Below, piece after piece: positions 1 to 6,159 of a stretch of DNA of 10,530 bases (its first letter is position 1; each line of letters opens with the position of its first letter). The stretch is taken from positions 1 through 10,530 of the forward strand of contig RFPK01000048.1 of NCBI GenBank assembly GCA_009926195.1. The letters are read 5' to 3'. The notes beneath the pieces are model-generated. The model saw only the letters and a list, made by a program, of their open reading frames with translations. It was not told where the DNA came from and did not search any database. The translations under genes and the position numbers were made by a program. The DNA is from Synechococcaceae bacterium WB4_1_0192 (GTDB taxonomy: Bacteria > Cyanobacteriota > Cyanobacteriia > PCC-6307 > Cyanobiaceae).

Positions 1-74
1 ACGCCGCCATGGTCAACCCCAACGTGGTCAATGGCATCGGCGGCACCCCAACGGCGCTCAAGCCAGGGCGATGA
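1..74 (+). CDS. C-terminal fragment of an unidentified gene
   Basis: Frame 3 is open from the window edge to a TGA at 72-74 and reads AAMVNPNVVNGIGGTPTALK followed by PGR. The other two plus frames give low-complexity peptides rich in R, Q, H and S, so this frame is the most protein-like. I do not recognise the family from 23 residues. It would converge on znuB with 53 bases between the two stop codons. It could be a chance open stretch, since most of the gene lies outside the window. Confidence 0.45.
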   Translation, partial: AAMVNPNVVNGIGGTPTALKPGR

Positions 75-83
75 CACCTGATC

Positions 84-100
84 TCCAGCGGCGGGCTGGA
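84..100. terminator. Small hairpin between convergent gene ends
   Basis: TCCAGC (84-89) and GCTGGA (95-100) form a perfect 6-bp stem around the 5-base loop GGCGG. It lies in the 53-base gap between the upstream gene fragment and the end of znuB. Its position fits a bidirectional terminator, but no T-tract follows on either strand, so it is at best an atypical terminator. In DNA this GC-rich, a short stem can arise by chance. Confidence 0.25.
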
Positions 101-127
101 TCGGCGGGCCACCAGCGGAGCCTCTGA

Positions 128-940
128 TTACCGGCCTGCTGCAAGCCGGCGGCGCCGCTGGCTCGCCAGGGGCAGCAGAACCAGGCAGAGCACGCCGATC
201 ATCGGACCAGGCGGCAGGTTGACCATCGGTTGAATGGCCAACAGGAACCCACTACCACTGATCAGGGTGCCGATCAAGGCAGCCCGGGCCAAGGCCTGCC
301 GCAGGCTGAGGGCGCCAGGCAGGGCCAGCAGGGCCGGCGCCCCCATCAGGCCGATCACCAGCACCACCCCGACCGCCGTCATGGCGCTCACCACCGTGAA
401 GGCCGTCACCAGGGTGAGCAGCAGCCGCAGGCGACGCACGGGCAGGCCGGCGCTGGCGGCACCGAGCGGATCAACACCGACGTAGACGTAGTGCCGGTAG
501 CGCAGGCCCAGCAAGAGCAGCATGGCCAACAGGGCCAGCAGGCTGCGGACCAGATCCAGGGGCGTGGCCGCCAGCAGATCGCCGAATAACACCGCCTCCA
601 GATCGACGCGGATGTGCAGCAACGGAATCAGCAGCACCCCCAGGCCGAGGAAGCCGGCCAGCACGGTGTTGAGCACCGCTTCGTCACCGCCCTGACCGGG
701 CCGTTCCGCTCCGCTGAAACGCTCCGCCAGCAGGGCACCGGCCACGCCGCTGACCACGCCACCGACGCCCGGATCGAGCCGCAGGGCGAGGGCGATCGCC
801 AGTCCGGGCAACACCGCATGCGACACCAGATTGGCCAGGAACAGACGCCTCTGCACCAGCAGCAGGGTGCCCGCCAATGGAGCCAGCCCGCCGACCACCA
901 GGGCCAGCAGCATCGGCAGCAACCACCACACTCGCTCCAT
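128..940 (-). CDS. znuB: ZnuB, zinc ABC transporter permease
   Basis: Inner-membrane permease of the zinc importer; it forms the channel that passes zinc from ZnuA into the cytoplasm using ATP hydrolysed by ZnuC. The 270-residue protein is almost entirely hydrophobic, with several membrane segments and a short basic tail (QRRRR), the usual length for the ABC-3 family. Family features are the N-terminal PLAGTLLLVQRR-LFLANLVSHAVLPG region (21-46), the GVVLVIGLMGAPALLA segment (191-206) and NLPPGP near the end (241-246). I prefer the ATG at 938-940 (MERVWWLL) because it begins directly with the first membrane segment. An in-frame ATG at 971-973 would add 11 residues and overlap zur. The gene lies head-to-head with zur over a 31-base gap and is separated from its partner znuC by zur on the other strand. 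Zinc rather than manganese is inferred from the adjacent zur and the His-rich ZnuA. Confidence 0.92.
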   Translation of the reverse strand: MERVWWLLPMLLALVVGGLAPLAGTLLLVQRRLFLANLVSHAVLPGLAIALALRLDPGVGGVVSGVAGALLAERFSGAERPGQGGDEAVLNTVLAGFLGLGVLLIPLLHIRVDLEAVLFGDLLAATPLDLVRSLLALLAMLLLLGLRYRHYVYVGVDPLGAASAGLPVRRLRLLLTLVTAFTVVSAMTAVGVVLVIGLMGAPALLALPGALSLRQALARAALIGTLISGSGFLLAIQPMVNLPPGPMIGVLCLVLLPLASQRRRRLAAGR

Positions 941-947
941 AGGATCT

Positions 948-959
948 GGGCAGCTGCCC
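948..959. promoter_or_regulatory. 12-bp perfect palindrome between znuB and zur
   Basis: GGGCAGCTGCCC is a perfect 12-base palindrome centred in the 31-base gap (941-971) between the divergent starts of znuB and zur. It is not the AT-rich Zur-box type. It could be a protein-binding site or a small RNA hairpin in the zur leader. GCAGCTGC-like words are common in this genome's coding sequence, so chance is possible. No convincing -10/-35 pair is visible in the gap, which means any promoter for zur or znuB lies inside the neighbouring gene. Confidence 0.3.
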
Positions 960-971
960 GCTGGTTCGGCC

Positions 972-1385
972 ATGCCCCTCCAGGTTGCCGCTTCAGGCGA
1001 TCGTCAGCAGCTGCTGCTGGAGCAACTGCGCCTGGCGGGGCGTGAGCTGTCCGGCCAGGACCTGCATGCCCTGCTGCGCCAGGGCCCCCAGGCGATGGGG
1101 CTGGCCACCGTGTACCGGCATCTGCGTCAGCTGCAGCAGAGGGGCCTGATCCGCTGTCGACATCTGCCCAGCGGCGAGGCGCTGTTCGCGCCGCTGGAGC
1201 GCGATGAGCACCATCTGACCTGTGTGGATTGCGGCACATCCCTGGTGCTGGAGCAGTGCCCGATGCACAACGTGGCCCTGCAGGGTCCCCAGATCGGCGG
1301 ATTCACGCTGCTGTTCCACACCCTGGAATTCTTCGGGCTGTGTCCGGGCTGCCGGCAGCGGCAGGAGGTTCAACCGCAGCAGTGA
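972..1385 (+). CDS. zur: Zur, zinc-responsive Fur-family repressor
   Basis: Cytoplasmic DNA-binding regulator that senses zinc and controls zinc-uptake genes. The 137-residue protein has a short winged helix (LSGQDLHALL, then MGLATVYRHLRQLQQRGLI at 42-60), followed by the dimerisation domain with two CxxC pairs (C84/C87 and C124/C127) expected to hold structural zinc. Between them are candidate sensing ligands: H80, H81, C96, H99, H116 and E119. The CPMH and HTLEFFGLCPGC motifs are, from family knowledge, typical of cyanobacterial Zur (FurB) rather than Fur or PerR. I chose the ATG at 972; the frame is open upstream but there it would run antisense through znuB. The 3' end overlaps that of znuC by 16 bases, tail to tail. 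Its place inside the znu cluster supports the zinc assignment. No Zur box is visible upstream of it, so autoregulation is not evident. Confidence 0.9.
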   Translation: MPLQVAASGDRQQLLLEQLRLAGRELSGQDLHALLRQGPQAMGLATVYRHLRQLQQRGLIRCRHLPSGEALFAPLERDEHHLTCVDCGTSLVLEQCPMHNVALQGPQIGGFTLLFHTLEFFGLCPGCRQRQEVQPQQ

Positions 1386-2065
1386 TTGCCCACGCGCAGG
1401 TCGCCGAGCGACTGCCGCACCTGCTGCGGGGTGCCATCGGCAAGCAGACAGCGATCCAGCACCAGCACCCGGTCGTAGGCATCGAGGTCGCGGCCCCAGT
1501 CGTGGCTGCTGACCAGCAGGGTGAGGCCGGCATCCCGCAGCTGGCGCATCACCCGGAGCAGTTCGGTGCGGGAGGGAGGATCGATCGCGGCACAGGGTTC
1601 ATCGAGCAGCAACAGCCGGGCCGGCTGCACGAGGGTGCGGGCAAGCAGGGTGCGCTGCTGCTGGCCGCCGGAGAGCTGATCGAGGCGGCGATCAGCCAGG
1701 GAGGCCATGCCGACGCGCTGCAGGGCAGCCTCCACATCACAGCAACCCGGCCGCTGGGCCACCAGGCGGCCCAGGGCAACAAGCTCGCGCACCGTGATCG
1801 GAAAGGTCCAGGCGATTTCACCGCGCTGGGGCATCAGCGCCAGCTGCTGGCGGGCCCGACTGAGGGTGAGGGGCTGACCATCCAGCTCGATCGTGCCGGC
1901 CGCCAGGGGCAGCTGGCCCTCGATGGACTGCAGCAGGGTGCTCTTGCCAGCCCCGTTCGGTCCAACCAATGCGGTGAGACTGCCGGGGGCAAGGGTGAAG
2001 CTGACGCGATCCAGGGCCAGCTGCTCACCGCGACGCACACAGATCTCACTGACGCGGAGCACCAC
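1370..2065 (-). CDS. znuC: ZnuC, zinc ABC transporter ATPase
   Basis: Cytoplasmic ATPase that drives the ZnuB permease. Visible motifs are Walker A GPNGAGKST (35-43), a Q-loop around LMPQRG (77-82), signature LSGGQQQR (131-138), Walker B LLLLDEP (151-157) and H-loop His188 in SSHDWG. With the GTG at 2063-2065 it has 231 residues, slightly short for ZnuC; a second GTG follows directly at 2060-2062. The open frame continues to 2392, but that extension runs antisense through znuA and does not look like transporter sequence, so I rejected it. No Shine-Dalgarno site is visible. The gene diverges from znuA and converges on zur with a 16-base overlap. Its permease partner znuB lies beyond zur on the same strand. 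The Zur-box-like repeat at 2107-2121 lies about 40 bases upstream of the start, where a promoter would be expected. Confidence 0.93.
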   Translation of the reverse strand: MVLRVSEICVRRGEQLALDRVSFTLAPGSLTALVGPNGAGKSTLLQSIEGQLPLAAGTIELDGQPLTLSRARQQLALMPQRGEIAWTFPITVRELVALGRLVAQRPGCCDVEAALQRVGMASLADRRLDQLSGGQQQRTLLARTLVQPARLLLLDEPCAAIDPPSRTELLRVMRQLRDAGLTLLVSSHDWGRDLDAYDRVLVLDRCLLADGTPQQVRQSLGDLRVGNHCCG

Positions 2066-2089
2066 CGATGACCGCCACTGCCGCCAACC

Positions 2090-2119
2090 TAGACAGCGGA
2101 CACCGATGAGAACCATTAT
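2090..2119 (+). promoter_or_regulatory. Candidate znuA promoter
   Basis: TAGACA (2090-2095, five of six to TTGACA) and CATTAT (2114-2119, four of six to TATAAT) are separated by 18 bases. Transcription would start near 2126, which fits translation from the TTG at 2145 but not from the ATG at 2106. On the opposite strand the same AT-rich patch reads GATAAT (2120 down to 2115), five of six to a -10 box for znuC, but no matching -35 was found. The Zur-box-like repeat overlaps both candidate -10 elements, as expected for a repressor. Confidence 0.35.
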
Positions 2120-3113
2120 CATTCGCGGAGACACCCCGCCTCCCTTGCGTGCCGCTCTGCCGGTCCTTGCGGCTGCGCTGCTGCTCACACCACTGATCAC
2201 CACGGCGTGCAGCCAGCCCCCGGCCGCTGACGTGATCGCCGCCGATGGCGCCCTGTGCGACATCACCCGCCGCCTGGCAGCCGACGACCTGCGGGTGAGC
2301 TGCCTGCTCGGGCCAAGCGATGATCCACACCAGTTACAGCTGACTCCCCGCCAGAGCCGCGAACTCCGGGCCGCAAAGCTGGTCCTGATCAATGGCTATG
2401 GGCTCACCCCGGCACTGGAGAAGCTGCCGCAGACCGTGAAGGTGGCGGAACGGGCGGTGCCCCAGAGCCCCATGCTCACAACCGATCCAGGGCCGGACCA
2501 CCCCCAGCAGGCGCACGATCCGGAACTGGGCACACACCACCACGGAGATCGCGATCCACATGTGTGGCACGACCCGCGCCAGGCCGCCGCGATGGTGCGG
2601 CTGGTGAGCGCAGAGCTGCAGCGCCTCAGTCCCCGTCATGGGGCCGCGATCCAGAACCGCGCCCAACGGATGCAGACCACCCTGGCTGCGCTGCACCGCT
2701 GGAATCAGCGCCAGTTCGCCACCATTGCCGGCCGTCCCACCCTGGCCAGCGGACACCGGGCCTTCGCCAGCCTGGCACGGGCCTACAGGCTCAACGAACT
2801 GTCGGTGCTGGATGCGGACAGCGCCAGCAGCAGCCTGCGACCGCAACAGCTGACGAGCGTGCTGGGGCAACTGCGGCAGCAGGACGTACGCAGCCTGTTC
2901 GCCGAACAGCTGCCCGCGCCGAAATCCCTGGCACGCATCAGCGCCCTCAGCCACGTACCCATCGCCCCAAGCCCGCTGCTCGCCGATCACGCGGGCGAGA
3001 ACCTGATGCGCACCCTCACGAGCAACACCTGCCTGATCGTGGAGCAGCTCGGCGGACAGTGCGACCGGCAGGCCAGGGCAGCCCTGCAGCACCAGTGGGA
3101 TGCGATCCGGTGA
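2106..3113 (+). CDS. znuA: ZnuA, zinc-binding periplasmic protein
   Basis: High-affinity zinc-capture protein of the cluster A-I family that hands zinc to ZnuB. From the ATG at 2106 it has 335 residues. A hydrophobic export segment (about 15-34) ends in LITTAC; Cys35 could be a lipidated cysteine, although the -3 residue is not the usual Leu. Probable metal ligands are His75 (DPHQ), His152/His155 (DPHVWHDP) and His217 (SGHRAF), with an acidic residue near LADHAGEN (291-299). A His/Asp-rich loop (131-152) is typical of zinc-specific ZnuA. Cys51/Cys66 and Cys309/Cys319 could form disulfides. The first ATG lies at the edge of the Zur-box-like repeat, so translation may instead begin at the in-frame TTG at 2145, giving MRAALPVLAAALLL, a compact signal peptide (322 residues). 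The porin and CobW genes follow on the same strand. Confidence 0.93.
   Translation: MRTIIIRGDTPPPLRAALPVLAAALLLTPLITTACSQPPAADVIAADGALCDITRRLAADDLRVSCLLGPSDDPHQLQLTPRQSRELRAAKLVLINGYGLTPALEKLPQTVKVAERAVPQSPMLTTDPGPDHPQQAHDPELGTHHHGDRDPHVWHDPRQAAAMVRLVSAELQRLSPRHGAAIQNRAQRMQTTLAALHRWNQRQFATIAGRPTLASGHRAFASLARAYRLNELSVLDADSASSSLRPQQLTSVLGQLRQQDVRSLFAEQLPAPKSLARISALSHVPIAPSPLLADHAGENLMRTLTSNTCLIVEQLGGQCDRQARAALQHQWDAIR
2107..2121. promoter_or_regulatory. Zur-box-like operator between znuC and znuA
   Basis: TGAGAACCATTATCA matches the 7-1-7 inverted repeat TGATAATnATTATCA described for Zur and related Fur-family sites: seven of seven in the right half and five of seven in the left half. It is an AT-rich island in very GC-rich DNA and sits between divergent zinc-transport genes next to a zur gene. 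It would allow Zur with bound zinc to shut off both znuC and znuA. It overlaps the last two bases of the first possible znuA ATG (2106-2108) and the codons that follow. Confidence 0.7.
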
Positions 3114-3139
3114 ATGGCATCCGACGACAAAGGGCTCAC

Positions 3140-3195
3140 GGCTGCGGTTCAGCCATAACCTCAGCGCAGGATCCTGCACCGCGGATCAAATCCGC
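3140..3195 (+). repeat. Three consecutive inverted repeats between znuA and porin
   Basis: The 103-base gap contains three separate perfect inverted repeats in a row. They are GGCTG-CGGTT-CAGCC (3140-3154), the 12-base palindrome GCAGGATCCTGC (3166-3177) and GCGGAT-CAA-ATCCGC (3181-3195). None is followed by a T-tract. In RNA the first and third could form small hairpins upstream of the porin start at 3217. They may mark a processing, stabilising or attenuating element that sets porin expression apart from znuA, or protein-binding sites. Function is unknown. Confidence 0.4.
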
Positions 3196-3216
3196 TGCCA
3201 TGCACCCACCGTTCTG

Positions 3217-4782
3217 ATGAACCTTTCGCCGACCCTGCTCCTTGCTCCTGCAGCTCTGAGCCCGCTCCTACCCCTGGTCATCGACGGGAACCATCGGGTC
3301 GATGCGGCCGGACTGAGCAGCGACCAGGTCAGCTCGATCAGCCAGTTCAGCGATGTGCGCCCGGGCGACTGGGCCTATCAGGCCCTCACCAACCTGATCG
3401 AGGGCCATGGCTGCGTGGCCGGCTATGCCAACAGCAGCTACGCCGGCGGCAGGCCTCTCAGCCGCTACGAGGCCGCCGCACTGATCAACGCCTGCCTTGA
3501 CCGCGTCAGCGAACAGAGCGAGGCGTTGCAACGCCTGCTCAAGGAATTCGAGCGGGAGCTTGCGGCGCTCAGGGGCCGGGTGGATGGTCTTGAGGCCCGC
3601 GTGGGCGAACTCGAGGCCACCCAGTTCTCCACAACCACCAAGCTCAATGGTGAGGCCACCTTCGTGGTCGGGGGGAACGCCTTCAGCGGCAGCGCTTCCA
3701 CCCTGGTGCGCCAGAGTCAAGAACAGTTCGGCGCCATCAGTTTCAATTACGACCTGACGCTGAACCTCGACACCAGCTTCACCGGCCGTGATCTGCTGCG
3801 GACCACGCTTCGGGCTGGCAATTTCAGCTCGATGTACAACAGCTTCGGCGGCGGCGGCCCCAGCCCCCTGTCCACTCTGGAGGTGGCCTTCCAGGAGGAC
3901 CTTGGCACCCCCGATGCCGATGGCGGCGCTGTGATCGCGATCAATCGGCTGTTCTACCAGCTGCCGCTTGGCGATTTCACCCTCACCCTGGGCGGCCTGG
4001 TGGAACAGGGAGACATGCTGGCGATCTCGCCGAGCGTGTACCCCTCGGACACGGTCCTCGATGTGCTGGCCCTGCCAGGAGCCCAGGGGGCGTACAACAT
4101 GAATCTGGGGACCGGCGCAGGTCTGTGGTGGCAGAAGAACGGCTTCGCCATCAGCGCCAACTATGTGGCGGCCAACGGCCAGATCGCCACCCCCCAAGCC
4201 GGTGGCATCGCCACGAGCGGCTCCGGGGGAGCCGGCACGGTGCAGGCCGGTTACAGCGGCAGGAACTGGGCCGTGGCTGGCATTTTTTCCTATGTCCAGA
4301 ATGCCAACGATGTGATCGTCTATGCAACAGACCTCGTGGCCACGAGCTTCAACAACCCTGGCAACACCACGGCCCTCGGCCTGAGCGGCTACTGGCAGCC
4401 CTTGCATGCAGGTTGGATCCCCTCGATCAGTGCAGGCTGGGGTTACAACAGCTCCACTTACGCCGCCGACGTTGCCAACGCAGGTCTGGTGGCCACCAGC
4501 CAGTCGTGGAGTGTCGGCCTGGAGTGGCAGAACGTGCTGCGCAAGAGCAATGCGCTGGGCATGGCCGTGGGCGAGGCGACCTTCGCCACCAGCCTCTACG
4601 GCGGCGCCACACCTCAGGATGGGAACCTGATGTGGGAATGGTGGTACAAGGTGCAGCTGAGCGATGCGATCACGCTCACACCAGCCCTCTTCTATCTCAA
4701 TCGTCCACTCGGCGAGAACACCCCCAGCGGCCGGAGCTTCAACCAGCTCGGCGCGCTGATCAAAACGAGCTTCCAATTCTGA
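3217..4782 (+). CDS. SLH-domain outer-membrane porin (cyanobacterial OprB-like)
   Basis: Channel protein of the cyanobacterial outer membrane. The 521-residue product has a hydrophobic N-terminus that begins MNLSPTLLLAPAAL and serves as the export signal, although without lysine or arginine and without a clear AxA cleavage site. An SLH domain follows (about 46-93; FSDVRPGDWAYQALTNLIE, GCVAGY, LSRYEAAALINACLD) that would bind peptidoglycan or its attached polymer. Next come a heptad-like coiled coil (95-137) and a long glycine/aromatic-rich beta-barrel ending in IKTSFQF, with the terminal phenylalanine usual in outer-membrane proteins. Automated pipelines often call this family 'iron uptake porin'. 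I chose the ATG at 3217; the frame is open back to 3100, but that extension does not resemble a signal peptide and overlaps znuA. The gene lies 103 bases after znuA and 67 before the CobW gene, so a zinc-related role is plausible, though not shown by the protein itself. Confidence 0.9.
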   Translation: MNLSPTLLLAPAALSPLLPLVIDGNHRVDAAGLSSDQVSSISQFSDVRPGDWAYQALTNLIEGHGCVAGYANSSYAGGRPLSRYEAAALINACLDRVSEQSEALQRLLKEFERELAALRGRVDGLEARVGELEATQFSTTTKLNGEATFVVGGNAFSGSASTLVRQSQEQFGAISFNYDLTLNLDTSFTGRDLLRTTLRAGNFSSMYNSFGGGGPSPLSTLEVAFQEDLGTPDADGGAVIAINRLFYQLPLGDFTLTLGGLVEQGDMLAISPSVYPSDTVLDVLALPGAQGAYNMNLGTGAGLWWQKNGFAISANYVAANGQIATPQAGGIATSGSGGAGTVQAGYSGRNWAVAGIFSYVQNANDVIVYATDLVATSFNNPGNTTALGLSGYWQPLHAGWIPSISAGWGYNSSTYAADVANAGLVATSQSWSVGLEWQNVLRKSNALGMAVGEATFATSLYGGATPQDGNLMWEWWYKVQLSDAITLTPALFYLNRPLGENTPSGRSFNQLGALIKTSFQF

Positions 4783-4805
4783 ACTCCACCACCAGCATCG
4801 CGCCG

Positions 4806-4825
4806 CCCCAGGCAGCAGACTGGGG
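4806..4825 (+). terminator. Stem-loop between porin and CobW genes
   Basis: CCCCAG (4806-4811) pairs with CTGGGG (4820-4825) around the 8-base loop GCAGCAGA, 23 bases after the porin stop codon. No T-run follows. It could partly terminate transcription after the highly expressed porin class or protect the 3' end of its mRNA, while letting some transcripts continue into the CobW gene. This is inferred from position only. Confidence 0.3.
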
Positions 4826-4849
4826 GGACCAGATGCCAGATGCCGCCGC

Positions 4850-6079
4850 GTGAACGCCAGCGTGACCCATCCCCCCTCGACCAATCCCGCTCCGAGCAAT
4901 TCGGTTCTGGCAACCGCCGATGCGGCGGCTGCGCCCCTGCCGGTGACCATCCTGACCGGCTTCCTCGGCGCCGGAAAGACCACTCTGCTCAACCACATCC
5001 TCAGCAACCAGCAGGGTGTCAAGACTGCCGTTCTGGTGAACGAATTCGGCGAGATCGGCATTGACAACGATCTGATCATCGCCACCGGCGAAGACATGGT
5101 CGAACTGAGCAATGGCTGCATCTGCTGCTCGATCAACGGCGAACTGCTGGAGGCCGTCTATCGCATCCTCGATCGCCCCGATCCGGTCGACTACCTGGTG
5201 GTGGAGACCACAGGCCTGGCGGATCCCCTGCCGGTAGCCATGACCTTCCTGGGCAGCGATCTGCGCGATGCGACCCGACTCGATTCGATCATCACCCTGA
5301 TCGATGCAGAAAATTTCAACGATGAAATCCTTTCAGGAGAAGTCGCCCGAGCCCAGGTGATCTACGGTGACATCCTGCTGGTGAACAAATGCGATCTAGT
5401 CAGCGAGGAGCGCCTGAGCGAGGTTGAAACGCGGCTGCGGGAGCTCAAGAAGGATGCCCGCATCCTGCGCTCGGTGAATGGGGCCGTCAGCCTGCCGCTG
5501 CTGCTGAGTGTCGGCCTGTTCGAGAGCGACAAGGTTGTGGCGGAGCAGAACCACGACGCCTGCGATCATGACCATGGCCACTGCGTCCACGAGCACGGCG
5601 CCCATGATCACGATCATGGTCATGGTCATGGCGATCACGGGCACAGCCACCATCATCACCACAGCGAAGATGGCCACGCCGATCACAGCAGCTGCGACCA
5701 CGACCATGATCACAGTCATGAAAGCCATGATCACGGTCATGCCGGGGCGGCCAGCGACCATCTGGCCATCGAGGGATTCACCTCTCTGTCATTCAGCAGC
5801 GATGGCCCCTTTTCACTGCGCAAGTTCCAGAACTTTCTCGATAATCAGCTGCCAGCCGGCGTCTTCCGCGCCAAAGGCATCCTCTGGTTCAACGAGAGCG
5901 AACGGCGTCATGTATTCCACCTGGCCGGCAAACGCTTCTCGATCGACGACAGCGACTGGCGCTCCCCCAGCGAGCGCCGCAACCAGCTTGTGCTGATCGG
6001 CAAAGAGCTCGATCACACCCAGTTGCGCAAGCAGCTGCAGGCCTGCGTGGCCCGAGACGCCGGTAAGGGTTTCCGCTGA
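4850..6079 (+). CDS. CobW/COG0523-family GTPase, probable zinc metallochaperone
   Basis: G3E-family GTPase expected to bind a metal and deliver it to a target protein in the cytoplasm using GTP. The 409-residue protein shows Walker A GFLGAGKT (37-44), the family metal-binding CxCC motif (C90, C92, C93 in GCICCS), ETTG (119-122) and guanine-specificity motif NKCD (179-182). A histidine-rich loop follows (about 235-304, roughly two dozen His alternating with Asp and Gly, plus Cys238, Cys245 and Cys282), and then the CobW C-terminal domain (305-398). The start is a GTG at 4850-4852. The His-rich loop, the znuA neighbourhood and the lack of cobalamin genes nearby favour zinc over cobalt. Some members of this family are under Zur control, but I see no Zur box directly upstream. 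It may therefore depend on readthrough from znuA and the porin. Confidence 0.92.
   Translation: MNASVTHPPSTNPAPSNSVLATADAAAAPLPVTILTGFLGAGKTTLLNHILSNQQGVKTAVLVNEFGEIGIDNDLIIATGEDMVELSNGCICCSINGELLEAVYRILDRPDPVDYLVVETTGLADPLPVAMTFLGSDLRDATRLDSIITLIDAENFNDEILSGEVARAQVIYGDILLVNKCDLVSEERLSEVETRLRELKKDARILRSVNGAVSLPLLLSVGLFESDKVVAEQNHDACDHDHGHCVHEHGAHDHDHGHGHGDHGHSHHHHHSEDGHADHSSCDHDHDHSHESHDHGHAGAASDHLAIEGFTSLSFSSDGPFSLRKFQNFLDNQLPAGVFRAKGILWFNESERRHVFHLAGKRFSIDDSDWRSPSERRNQLVLIGKELDHTQLRKQLQACVARDAGKGFR
5558..5745 (+). repeat. His-codon repeat tract within the CobW gene
   Basis: This stretch encodes most of the His-rich loop and is built from imperfect repeats of GATCA(C/T)GGTCATG-like units, including two similar blocks near 5602-5640 and 5700-5744. 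It is less GC-rich than its surroundings. Such tracts can change length by slippage, which would vary the number of metal-binding histidines between strains. The reading frame stays open throughout. Confidence 0.6.
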
Positions 6080-6159
6080 ACCCCGTCGCTGCCAGTGACG
6101 CCAATGCGACAACAGTCCTGGACAGCCCCGCTACGCTGAATCGACCCGCCTGTTCCGCC

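Noticed and set aside
792..799. HIP1 octamer GCGATCGC
   Set aside because: A widespread cyanobacterial sequence word; one copy inside znuB supports the taxonomic guess but has no specific local meaning.
230..1045. Open plus-strand frames across znuB, rich in Gln, His and Gly
   Set aside because: Low-complexity composition typical of antisense frames; the minus strand encodes a clear ZnuB permease.
1229..2071. 280-codon plus-strand frame antisense to znuC
   Set aside because: The minus strand has all ABC ATPase motifs in order; the plus frame has none.
2066..2392. N-terminal extension of znuC
   Set aside because: It runs antisense through the znuA start and the Zur-box-like site, and adds no transporter-like sequence.
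3100..3216. Upstream extension of the porin reading frame by 39 codons
   Set aside because: It overlaps the end of znuA, crosses the inverted repeats and does not look like a signal peptide; the ATG at 3217 starts one directly.
3268..5136. A 622-codon open frame on the minus strand across the porin and the start of the CobW gene
   Set aside because: It is antisense to two well-supported genes and lacks recognisable domains. Long antisense frames are common in GC-rich coding DNA.
5602..5745. Short repeats considered as a CRISPR-like array
   Set aside because: The repeats are imperfect, lack unique spacers of even length, and are explained by His/Asp/Gly codons in an intact reading frame.
5396..5761. 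121-codon minus-strand frame with many Val, Met, Ile and Ala, resembling a membrane protein
   Set aside because: It is the complement of the His/Asp-rich codons of the CobW loop (CAT/GAT read backwards gives ATG/ATC), so its hydrophobicity is an artefact.
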